DNA of 64,000 nucleotides, taken from Megascapheus bottae (Eukaryota > Chordata > Mammalia > Rodentia > Geomyidae). The translations under genes were made by a program, and so were the position numbers. Location of the stretch: the NCBI GenBank assembly GCA_024803745.1, contig JANJXV010000040.1:524001-588000 (forward strand), in the 5' to 3' direction. The notes beneath the pieces are model-generated. The model was not told where the DNA came from. It saw only the letters and a program-made list of their open reading frames with translations, and searched no databases. Shown here piece by piece: positions 35,401-46,400 of the stretch (positions are counted from its first letter, which is position 1; every line of letters starts with the position of its first letter).

Positions 35401-36110
35401 CCTGAGATTACAGGCAGGCGGGGTCTAGTTGTCCTTGAACTCAAGCAGTGGCCCTACAAAACAGTGTATGAATATAATGCGAATTCCCCCCTTCCAGCCC
35501 CTAGATTTTCTGGGTTTTTTTTGGGGGGGGGGTCTCTTTGGAGTTGTTCCACCTTTTAAAAATTCCATCCCGTCTTCCCCCCCACCCCAGGCCCTTTCCA
35601 CAAAACTCCACACCCTTCATTCCTTTTTCAAATAGCTCTACCGGCCCGAGTGTTCTGTCTGCTGTCTCTCTCTCCCTCTCTCCTCTTTCTTTCTTTTTCT
35701 CTAACAGTCTTTTTCTACCCAGGCTGGCTTTGAACCTTGATCCTTAGCTAGATCTCAGTCTGCTGAGTGACTGGGGATTACAGGCGGGAGTCAGTCTGTT
35801 TAGTTTTCCCTGTTCTTTATAAACAGATTTATTGAAGTAGCTGCAGTGTGTCTGTAAGAACAGATTTGAAAATCTTCCTGGAGTTCAGCACTGAAATTGG
35901 GTCCCAAATCTCAAGTTAAGCGGCCTTTCGTTCAACCCCCAAAAACAATCCCCCAGGAAATTCCTTTTCCTGCCTTTCTTGAAAAATCCCAAGCAAGAAA
36001 GAACTCATGTCACACACACATAAAAAAAACCAACCAAGGGCCAGGTTTCAAATCCATCCACCCCGAGGTTAAATATTTCATATAGGCTGGAAGGAAAATA
36101 AATGCTAGAT
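32475..36110. repeat. NANOG upstream flank, heavily interrupted by SINEs
   Basis: Unique blocks shared with the duplicate at 3.55 kb (32475-32755, and from about 36120) are separated by at least eight SINEs (for example 33629-33830 plus, 34373-34577 plus, 34690-34925 minus), a (CA)n tract (32757-32793) and a gatagata-type tract (33840-33905). No exon was found. Confidence 0.75.
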
Positions 36111-36273
36111 ATTTCTAGAACCACATTTAGAGATGCACCCTTGAATTGAGAGGTGGGGGCGGGAGAAAAGATGGATGAATCTTCAATTTTTGGGGAGGTT
36201 AACATGAATCACCAGATTTCTGGAACCCCAATTTGTGGATTTCTAAGCAGCTCTGGGGCACTCCCCCAAAGCC

Positions 36274-36288
36274 TTTTGCATTTCAATG
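36274..36288 (+). promoter_or_regulatory. Octamer-Sox composite element of the NANOG promoter
   Basis: TTTTGCATTTCAATG lies 93 bases before the TATA box. The octamer half (TTTGCAT) is intact. The Sox half is TTCAATG where the well-studied mouse and human element has TACAATG. In pluripotent cells this element binds OCT4 and SOX2. Confidence 0.8.
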
Positions 36289-36380
36289 GACGTGGCTGGG
36301 CTGGCAGACAGGATTAAGCGAGGTCACACCTGGGGTGGGGCTGAGGCTGAAGAGGGGATGGGCCGGAGGTCAGAGCTTCC

Positions 36381-36386
36381 TATAAA
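36381..36386 (+). promoter_or_regulatory. TATA box of NANOG
   Basis: TATAAA in cctataaagctgcag predicts a start near 36410 and a 5' UTR of roughly 75 bases before the ATG at 36483. Confidence 0.65.
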
Positions 36387-36482
36387 GCTGCAGACTCCAG
36401 GCGTGGAGTCTTGGGATTGCCTTGGTTTACCTGAACTTTTCCTGGAGCTCTCCATTTTGGAAGCCTTTGCACAATCTCGGCC

Positions 36483-39191
36483 ATGAGTGTGGGTTGTGAG
36501 TACGCTCAAAGTTTGCGTGGTGGACGACCAGCCAACGCCAAGGACAGTTTGCTGAGGAGCTGCCAGTCCCCAGAGGAAGCTCCCAGGCCCAGCTCTGAGT
36601 CCTGCTTCCCAGCTGGCACAGGTACGAAAGGTACTGTGCCTCACGCCTGTAGTCCCAGCTACTCAGGAGGCTGGGTTGGGAGGATCAGGGTTCAAAGCCA
36701 GCCGGGGCAGGAATGTGTGTGAGAGTCTGATCTCCAATGAACCAGCAAAAATACAACCACCACCCAAAAAAATGGGGGTGTGGCTCCAGGGGTAATGCGC
36801 TAGAGCTCTAGCCTTGAGAAAGCCCAAGGACAGGGCCCAGGCCCTGAGTTCAGGCCGTTCTAGAAATAGAAAGTCTTGTTTGGGTTGTCAGCAGGGTGCA
36901 GATTTAAGGGCTGTGGGCACCAAATTGGGCAGCTGAAATGTAATGTGTGGTTTGTATTTTTTATATCATTTATGTATATATTTATATATATAATTTATAT
37001 ATATAAATTGCCAGTCCTGGGGCTTGAACTCAGGACCTGAGCACTGTCCTTGGACTTTCTCAAGGCTAGAGCTCTACACTTGAGCCTCAGCACCGCTTCC
37101 AGCTTTTCTATATATGTGATACCAAAGAATCGAACCCAGATATCATTAAATATATTTGTACATAACTAGATACGTTGTGTCCCCGAACTCTTCAGCTCAA
37201 GGCTACCACCCTATCCTTTTTTTTTTTCCCTGAGGGGTTTATTGGAGATAAGAGTCTCAGACTTTCCTATCCAGCCTGGCTTCGAACTGAGATCCTCAGA
37301 TCTCAGCCTTTTGAGTAGCTGGGATGGCTGGCGTGAGCCACCAGCGAGCATTCAGCGTAATTGTGGAATTTTTCATAATGACTTGGTCACAAATTAAATA
37401 TGACAAAGTAGCCGGGTGGCGTGGCTCCCGCATGTCACCCCAGCTACTCAGGAGGCTGAGACCTGAGGATCTCGGTTCAACCCCAGCTGGAGGCAGGAAA
37501 GTCCAGGAGACTCTTGTGCCTTAACAAACTAGCACAAAGGATTAAAAAAGAGCTGTGGTTCAAGTGGTAGAGCACCAGGCAGCCTTGAGTGAAAAAGCTC
37601 AGAACCAGGCCCTGAGTTCAAACCCCAGGACTGGCAAAAAGAAATCCACTGATCAAACTGCATAGGAGTTGGTGTGGACGCCAGGTGCCCGTGGCTCTTT
37701 GGTTTGGTGGGCTTTGCTATAACACTCAGTAACCTGGCTGGCTTTGAACCAGCGCTCCTCACACCTCAGTCTCTCTGCGGAGCTGAGATTCCAGGCAGGC
37801 GTGCAGGCGCTCGGCTACCATGTCAATTCTCTCCCCTTACCTCCAGCAGTTTCTCCTCAGTCGTCCATAGAGATGCTTTCCCACCAAACCCCTGGCTCTC
37901 CCTCTGCCAGTCCCACAAACGTCCCGGGCCGCCAGGAGCAGCTGCACAAGCGCCCTCTCAGGAAACAGCGAACTGTGTTCTCCCAAACGCAGCTCTACAC
38001 CCTCCATGACCGGTTCCAGAAGCAGAAATACCTCAGCCTGCAGCAGATGCAGGAACTTTCTACCCTCCTCAACCTCTCCCAAAAACAGGTTTGGCCAGCC
38101 ATTTTGTGTGGGGTGTGTGTGTGTGTTGGTGGTGGTCCTGGGTCTTGAACTCACAGCCTGAGCGCTGTCCCTGAGCTCTTCCACTCAGTTGGTTTCCTAC
38201 CACTGAGCCACAGCGCTCCTTCCAGTTTTCTGGTGGTTCATGGGAGATCAGAGTCTCAGAGACTTGCCTGCCCAGGCTGGCTTTGAACTACGAACCTCAG
38301 ATCTCAGCCTCTGCAGTAGCTGGGATGACAGGTGTGAGCCACGGTGCCCGGCATCCACGTTGTGCTTTCTCAGTCCTGTCACCATTTCCTCCATATAGGT
38401 TAAGACTTGGTTCCAGAACCAGAGAATGAAATATAAGCGACTGCAGAGCAGACTTCTAACAGACAGCGGCCTGGTGTCCGAGGTAACAGGAGATGTCTCA
38501 TCTTCATTTTGTTGTTGGGGCTTGAACTCACGACGTGTCACAATCTCATTTGGCTGGTATACTCATGCACCCTTCGTGGCTTTTTCCTGAATAAAAGAAT
38601 CACACAGGGGCCTAGAGGTAGAGTACTTGCTTAGCATGCACGAAGACCCGGGTTCGATTCCTTGGTACCACCTACACAGAAAAAGCCAGAAGTGGTGCTG
38701 TGGCTCAAGTGGTAGAGCTCTAACCTTGAGAAAATCCAAGGACAGTGCCCAGGCCCTGAGTTCAAGTCCCAAGCTGGCACTGCAGGCGTGAGCCACAGCG
38801 CCTGGGTTTGTCTTCCACAGACTCTGCTTCTCTCTCTCTCCCTCCTCAGATGGGCTTTGACCCCATGGACTATGGAGACCAGCAGGCCACCTCTCACCTG
38901 GCCCCGGCCACATCTGGAGGAAGCTTTCCTTTCTGGGACAACCAGATGTTCAACAACAATCCGTCCTGGGGTCCCCCTTTGTTGAACCCTCAGCCCTGGA
39001 ACAGCCACAGCCAAGGCTGGAACCAATCATTCCCCCAAAGGGGAGAACCTTGGCAATTCCAGACAGACTTTCTCGGGGGAGATCCGCAAAGTTCCAGGAT
39101 GTCTGAAGGAAGCCATCCCTACAGTTACCGACCCCAGAGCACGGATTGTGTCGGGAACTATTTTGCCAATTTTCCACCCAGTGGCCTGTGA
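36483..39191 (+). CDS. NANOG: NANOG homeobox transcription factor
   Basis: Exons: 36483-36621, 37850-38088 (37847 with the alternative acceptor), 38399-38482, 38850-39191; about 267 residues against 305 in human and mouse. The N-terminal Ser/Pro-rich region is shortened. The homeodomain spans residues 83-142, with F-S-x-x-Q-L, K-Y-L-S-L-Q-Q-M-Q-E-L and helix 3 VKTWFQNQRMKYKR (Trp130, Asn133), all NANOG hallmarks. The C-terminal tryptophan-repeat region is reduced: five tryptophans at irregular spacing (FPFW, SWG, PWN, GWN, PWQ) rather than about ten regular W-x-x-x-x units. NANOG maintains pluripotency in inner cell mass and germ cells, binding DNA in the nucleus with OCT4 and SOX2. The promoter with octamer-Sox and TATA elements lies directly upstream. 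All splice sites are canonical. Confidence 0.96.
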
Positions 39192-39790
39192 AGGATTCGT
39201 GTATTAAGTTGTGATAGTCACTTTTTTGGGGGGTCAGGGGGGATGGGATGGAAAGGGTCAGTCGTGGGACTTGAACTCTGGGCCTGGGCGTTGTCTTTGA
39301 GCTCTTCAGCTCAAAGCTACCACCCTACCTTTTGAGCACAGCCCCACTTCCCATTTGCCAGAGTTAAATTGGAGATAAGAGTCTCAGGTCCTTTTGTGCC
39401 CAGGCTGGCTTTGAACCTCGATCCTCAGATCTCAGCCTCCTGAGTAGCTAGGATTACAGACGTGAGCCACCGTGCCCGGCTCATGTAAGGCTCAAGGCTG
39501 GTGCTCTACCCCTTGAGTCACCCCTTCTCTGGCTGCTTTTTGCTAGTTCATTTATGTGATTGGTCCTGTGGCCTTTCTCTCCCTGGGCTGGCTTGGAACT
39601 GTGACACCCATCTCGGCTGGGGTTACAGGCCTGCGCCACTGGGCTGGCTCGGTAGAGGTGGAGATGGAGAGATGGTTTTGTGTGCTGTGACATTTGGGCA
39701 GGTTTGGGGACACATGAAGAAGACTGTTCTTGCCTCCATTGTCTCTGCTTTTCTGCATTCACCTTATGGTGCCGAGTAAAGATTTGACTT
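39192..39790 (+). other. NANOG: NANOG 3' UTR
   Basis: Includes a minus-oriented SINE (39240-39482), a second fragment (39490-39640), and a possible poly(A) signal AGTAAA at 39775-39780 followed by a T-rich stretch. Confidence 0.5.
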
Positions 39791-40955
39791 CATCTTAAAG
39801 TCTTTGGCTTTTTGTTTTTGAATTCCAACAGGGCTGGTGTTGGTGACCAAAGCCACATCTTTGGATAATCAACCACCTGAGAGTGTGGCCTAGTGGTAGA
39901 GTGCTTGCCTAGCATGCATGAAGACCCGGGTTCGATTCCTCAGTACCACATACATAGAAAAAGCCGGAAGTGGTGCTGTGGCTCAAGTGGTAGAGCTCTA
40001 ACCTTGAGAAAATCCAAGGACAGTGCTCAAGCCCTGAGTTCAAGCCCAGGACTGGCAATAAATAAGGGAGCATGGAGACTGGGCAGTCTAAGTTCTCTCC
40101 AGTCCGGTATCCTAAAGAAATCCCTCTATAAGATTCCTTAGCCGCTTCTTTTGTGTCTTTGGCCCTCTGGGGATACAGACAGGCCGAGGGGCGCTAGGTG
40201 GCTTGGAAATGTCACCAGCCTGACCACCTGGCTTAGGCCAATCCCCTGGGCCTCCCGCCAAGACCTCTATTCAAATGCCAAAACAAGGCCTGCAGAGCCG
40301 GGATTTCACAAATTCTTTGCTCTTCAGCTGAGGGCCCAGCCCTGGAGGCCTTGGAAAATACTGGTTTCTCCTTCAGACTTGTGTGTGTGTGTGTGTGTGT
40401 GTATAACTGGGGTTCCCATGTCTGTTGTAATAGTAATGAGATTTGACCTCAGGGCCTCTGTTTTGTTGTTGGGACTGGGGCTTGAACTCAGGGCCTAGGC
40501 ATTTTCCCTGAGCTCTGGGTATGAGAACTGTGAGGCCCAAGTGCTGGAATCCTGCTTTCTTTTCATCTTTCCTGTCCCCTAGAGGAAGAGTTCCTGGATT
40601 TTACCATTTTAAAGATGAAGCAGCCACTCCCCTGTCCTGTCCTCCATTCTTGTAATTTAACATTAAAAAGGAGGCTGGGGGGGTGGGCAGGAGTGGGGTC
40701 TAGTGGTCGAGTGCTTGCCTAGCATGTTTGAAGACCCGGGTTCAATTCCTCGGGACCACATACACAGAGAAAGCCAGAAGTGGTGCTGTGGCTCAAGTGG
40801 TAGAGCTCTAGCCTTGAGAAAAACCCAAGGACAGTGCTCAGGCCCTGAGCTCAAGCCCAGGAATGGCCAAAATTAAAGTAAAATATTTAGGGGGACTTCC
40901 CATGTTCTAACTTGGCTCCTTTAATATTCGTGAAAAATAATGTACTTTCCAAGTG

Positions 40956-40997
<42 letters not shown>

Positions 40998-41690
40998 AGG
41001 ATAAGATCCTCCATACGACCTCCATGTCTAATTCCAGTGGCAAAGCTCACTCCTTATCTTATTTGGCACAGATTAAATCAAGCTTCATATTTAAAAAGTA
41101 GTAACGCTAAGTCACACAGTAAGATAAAAATTCTGTTCTCAAAAACTCTGTTCAATGTTTAACTTATTTGGACTATCATGACTTTATTATACCCAACATT
41201 AGCCTGTTTTTTTGTGAGTCATGAGGCTTGAACTAGGCCTAGGGGCTGTCCCTGAGCTCTTCAGCTCAAAGCTACCACCTTACCCTTGAGCTGAGGCCCA
41301 CTTCCCATTTTCTAGAGGTTAATTGGAGACCCTCAGACCCTTTTGTGCCTGGGCTGGCTTTGAACCTTGATCCTCAGGTCTCAGCCTCCAGAGTAGCTAG
41401 GATGACAGATGTGAGCCACCGTTCCCAGCTCCTGGCTCTCATTCCTTTGTTCTTGTCTTTCTTGCTAGTCCTAGGGCTTGAACTCAGGGCCTGGGCACTG
41501 TCGAAAAGCTTTTTCACTCAAGGCTGGTGCTTTACCACTTGAGCCACAGCACCACGTGTGCTTCTGGTTGGCTGGGGATGAGAATCTCACTTTGAACCGT
41601 GATCCCAGTCGTAGCTGGGATTCTAGGCCTGAGCTATCAGCGCCATACATTTTAAAGAGAGCCATTGAAGGAGCCATTTGCTAAGCAAGC
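39790..41690. repeat. Intergenic between NANOG and SLC2A3: SINEs and microsatellites
   Basis: Plus tRNA-headed dimers at 39878-40062 and 40672-40875, minus 7SL-headed copies at 41210-41430 and 41465-41650, (TG)n at 40381-40402 and (CA)n at 40958-40994. The two genes converge here. No additional gene was seen. Confidence 0.8.
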
Positions 41691-41694
41691 ATGA

Positions 41695-43454
41695 GACAAC
41701 GCAGAGAACGCAATGCAGTTTATTCAGTAGGCAAAGGCATGGGGCAAGAATTAGCATCCAATTTGCATAAAACAAATGGATGGATTTTCTTCTTAGCAGA
41801 GAACAGACTCACTCAAACCCATACTGGAAAAATAAAAACTCAATTTTTTTCATGTCCTAATAAAGAATCTGCCATGGCGGGAGACTATTGTAAATTACTT
41901 TATTTCCAAATAAAAGAAACCATTGTAACCAAAGAAACACAAGAACATGAGTACAAAAAAAAGCCAGATCCCCAAGGGAGAAGAATAAATCCACGTTGTA
42001 TTTACTGACTGCCCAAAAACTCAGCAAGGAGCCACAAGAGTGCCGAGTGGTTTAGTGACCTGAGTGAGAAACTTAAAAGGATCAGATGGGATTGTGGGAA
42101 ATGAGGACCATAATACTTTTGGCTACAAAAGTCTGGACAAAATAGAAGCACCATGGAAGAAATCATATGACCAGGGGAAGAGCTGAATTGGGATGAATAA
42201 GGAGGATGACAGAATTAATCTCCTAATCCTCCTTATCTTTCCAGTGTTAATTACAACTGTGATAATCAGTGCTCCAGACCCCAAAGCCACCTGTCCCCAC
42301 CTTGGCCCCTTAACCCGAATTCTCTATGTCCCTGACAGCCTGGTTTGAGGTAGAGCCCTCCATCTCTCAACCTTATACTAAGGTAGCCAGATGAATGGGA
42401 ATCTAAATTAATAACTCGTAGGGGGGGAAGGGAGGGGATTAAAGAGCTTCTAATCACTTAAAAAAATCACCAGGAAAATAAGACTTCCACCCAAAGTGAC
42501 CGTGCATATTATACATTCATACTCGGGTGTGGGCTACGCTATACACTGACTTATACTCACAAAAAAACTAGTGGTGAATTCCTAACAGCTACAAGTGAAA
42601 AAAGAAAATAAAAACTACAAAAAATATACAACATCTCTCCATCCATTGGGGAGAGTGAGATTATTTCAAAATGGGAAAAAAAATTAAAAAAAAAAACCCC
42701 AAACACTGAAAAAACTAACCTTTTTGTCTCTGGAATCAAACCAAAGCACACCGTGTAAGCTACCAAACCCTAACTTTTTAAAATCAACACCCTGAGTGAC
42801 ACTAGATCCAAAATTCTACAAGTTTCCAAAGGGAAAAAAACCAGTGAACAGCTGGTTGTGAATTCATTGACGGGCAGAGTTTCCATTTGTCCACACATAC
42901 ATTAGTGTGACAGTATCCTGTCACTGCCATGCACCTTTTTTTTTGGGGGGGGGGGGCAGGGATTGTCTCTCCCTCCAACCTCAATCACCTTTAAGAATTG
43001 GTTTTCATGAGCAGATCGAAGTGATGCCATTATATGTTAAGAGAATGAATAAATAGGTGGTGAAAACCAGTACAATTTTCAAAAAAATAATAAATACAAT
43101 TCAAAGCAGAGTTGTCATTTGTGAGCGGACTGAGTGCCCACTGTGAATTTTCCATGGGTATTATCTAGCAACTCTCTATAGAATCTACTTTCTTAGGGGT
43201 TGGAGGGGGAAAGCTGGGCACCCCAAGATTGAGGCTATATATACTGCCAACCAACCCCCACCATCCCCGTGCTCTTTCCTGAACAGAAATGTTGTCACCA
43301 AGTCTTGGCTGGCTGGAGAATGTTCACATGGGGTTGATTCACAGGAGTCGTGTAGCAGCATTCTATCGTCCCGGATTCGTCCTGATGAAGTCTAGTTCTC
43401 TTCCCCTTTGGGGGTGAGGGGCTGGGAGGGAGGCTGGAGGAAGGAGACTCGTGT
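41695..43454 (-). other. SLC2A3: SLC2A3 3' UTR
   Basis: About 1.75 kb of A/T-rich sequence without a single recognisable SINE, unlike its surroundings, between the stop codon and a poly(A) signal (AATAAA on the minus strand, plus-strand tttatt at 41719-41724). The length suits the long SLC2A3 3' UTR known in other mammals. Confidence 0.7.
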
Positions 43455-46400
43455 TCAGACGTTGGTGGTGTCTTCTTTACTGGGCGGGCCGTGGCTCATA
43501 TCCACTGAGCTTTTCTGGGCCCTTCCTTCGAAGACTCTGGTGATATCTTCAAAAGTCCTGCCTCGGGTCTCAGGGACTTTGAAAAAGGTGAAGATGAGGA
43601 AGATTACGAGGAAGACAGCGAAGACGATGAAGACGTAGGAACCCATTAACGCCTGCAGAGAAAACAAACACATGCAACAAGATGCCATCTGCACATCCCG
43701 CAGTCTGTCCAGACTCCGCCCTACAGTGCTCTCCACATCAAACCTGGGCTTGCAGGATCAATCTAGCCATCCCCACCTCCAAGGGCTAAGGACTCTAGGT
43801 CTGACCAACTGTGTGCCTGTCAGGGACTTGAACTCGGGGCCTGCGCTGGTGCTCTTATCTACCAGCTTGAGCTGACTGTCTATTGAACTTACAGCAGCAG
43901 AAGGGAACAGCAGGCCAACTAAGAAGTTGGAAGTCCAGTTGGAACAGCCAGCCACGGCCATGGCAGCAGGCCGGGGTCCCTGGCTGAAGAGCTCGGCCAC
44001 AATAAACCAGGGGATGGGGCCAGGCCCGATCTCAAAGAACGCCACGTAGATCAGGATGGCGGCGATGCAGATGAAACTCATTGCGTCGAATTTATCCTGC
44101 ACAGGAAAAGTTAGCATTCGGCGTTAGGTCTGACTGGGAGCTGTCCCAAAGCCTTTGAGGTAAGCTCAAGATGGCGCCCTACCACTTGAACCACGCCTCC
44201 ACTGGGGGCTTTTTGCTGATTCATTGGAAATACAAGAGTTTCTGCCCTGCATTCCGGTCCCCAACCCTCCTAGATGCCCACCTGGCCCGGCCACAAGCGC
44301 AGCCACCCACCTTCAGCAGCAGAGAAATGGTCATGACAACGGAACAGGCGGCCATGCCTCCCAGACCAATCATGTGCAGGGTCCTCCGTCCAGCTCTCTC
44401 CACCAGAAACAGCTGGAGGAACGAGAACGCAAGAGTGAAATACAAGACACACATTTTTTTGGCCAGTCCTGGGGCTCGAACTCACGACCTGAGCACTGTC
44501 CTTGGGCTTTTTTTTTCAAAGCTAGAGCTCTATCACTTGAGCCACAGTTCCACTTTTGGCTTTTTCTATGTATGTGGTACCAAGGAATTGAACTTGGGTC
44601 TTTGTGCATGGTAGGCAAGCACTCTACCTCTAGGCTGAACTCCCAGATCCAGACACACATTTTTCTAGCTCAGTCCTGGGACTTGAATTGAGGGCCTGAG
44701 ATCAGTTCCTGAGCTTTGATTAGAACCCTACCACTTCTGGTTTTCTGGCTTTCTTGTGAATAACCAGAATATTGAGTTTGACAGACTTTTCTGCCTGGGC
44801 TAGTTCTGAACCCTGATCCTCAGATCAACTTCCTCAGAAGCTGGGATGAAAGCCATGAGCCACCCCCCCCCCAGGCATCTACCTACAGGGGGCACCAGAT
44901 GCCCTTTTATTTACTTAGTAAGAGGAAGGCAGCATCAACTTACAGAAACTACGGTGAAGATGGTATTCACCACGCCTGCGCCGATGGTGGCGTAGATGGG
45001 TTGGGAGACTCCAGCATCCTTGAATATTCCCGTGGAATAATAGAAAACCTAAGAGGGAACAAAGATGTGTCCACACTTCTGCAGAATCAGAGAGCCGAGA
45101 ATCCATAAAATCTCCCTCCCCTCATTGTGTATGTGTGGGATGATACACTGGGATTAACAGATCCTCTGCCACTGTTCCTTCTGGCTTTATTCCCTCAAGG
45201 GTGGTGCTCTACCAATTGAACCACATCTCATCTTCCAGCTTTTTGCTGGTTAGTTAGTATTAGATTCCCATCTGCTTTCTTGCCTGGGCTGGTTTTGAAC
45301 CTTTGACCCTCCACTCTCAGCCTCCCCAATAGCTATGATTATATGTGTATATACTGTGGTAAGACTCACCCCATATATATATAAATTCTTCCCTAATTCT
45401 ACCTACTCCTTTCAAAGCAGATCAAGATTTCTTACCATATTTCCATACATAATATAGCACTGGATCACCGTTAATGTACTGAAAGTCATAACAAATAACC
45501 CTGTGTCTAAGTGGTCTGCCTTTCCGCTCCACCCCGGGCCGGGAGGACGGGGTCGACCAGTTGTCCCTGCCTAGCCAGTCTCGCGAGAGCGCCGCGCGGT
45601 AGGCACTCACGGCGTTGATGCCCGAGAGCTGCTGTGAGAGCTGCAGCACGATGGCGATGAGGATGGGCTGGCGGTAGCTGGGCGAGCGGAAGAGCTCCAG
45701 CACCGTCACGTGCTTCTCCTGCGACATGCGCACGCTCTCCTCCTTCATCTCCTGGATGTCCTCCGCCACGTCCAAGGTCCCCCACAGCCGCTGCAGAACT
45801 GGGCGGGAGAGGGAGAGCAGCGGTGTGAGGCTCACGCCCCGGGAGCCCCGCCCCTTCTCCAGGCCACGCCCATGTGGGCGTGGTCTCGTGTGGGCGTGGT
45901 CTCGTGTGGGCGTGGCCGGCTGCTTGAGATTCTCACCCACTGCAGCCCGGCTCGCTTTGAACCCCCATCCTCAGCTCCCAGGCCCAAGCCCCAAGCGTCC
46001 CCGCCACCCCGGGGCCTGAACTGTCCCCGAGTTCTTGGGACTCCGGGACTTCGGCTTCAGCCACAGCGCCACCGCTGCCTTTTCCTGTCTGTGCTGCCGA
46101 GGAAATCCAGCCCGGGGGCCTCGTGCACCGTGCATGCTAGGCCAGCACTCTACCACTAGGCGGAGATCTCGGCCTTCAAAAAAAATCTAGCACCACAGGG
46201 CTGGGCTCTGGTGCCTGAGGCCTGCAACTGCAGCTTCTCCAGGCAGACAGCCTGAGTATCAGGGTTCAAAGCCAGCCCGGAAGACAAATCCCAGAGACAC
46301 CCCCCCTTCCTCCAAAAAAAATCCAGCTGATCGCTGGGGCTGGAGGCATGGCTTCCGTGGTCAAGCATGGACTGGCCTGGAGCAACAAAGAAAAGCCCTG

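Noticed and set aside
39878..40062. tRNA-like sequences with A and B boxes (gtggcctagtggtagag, ggttcgattcctc)
   Set aside because: The same sequence recurs more than a dozen times with a second arm and A-rich tail, so these are SINEs and not tRNA genes.
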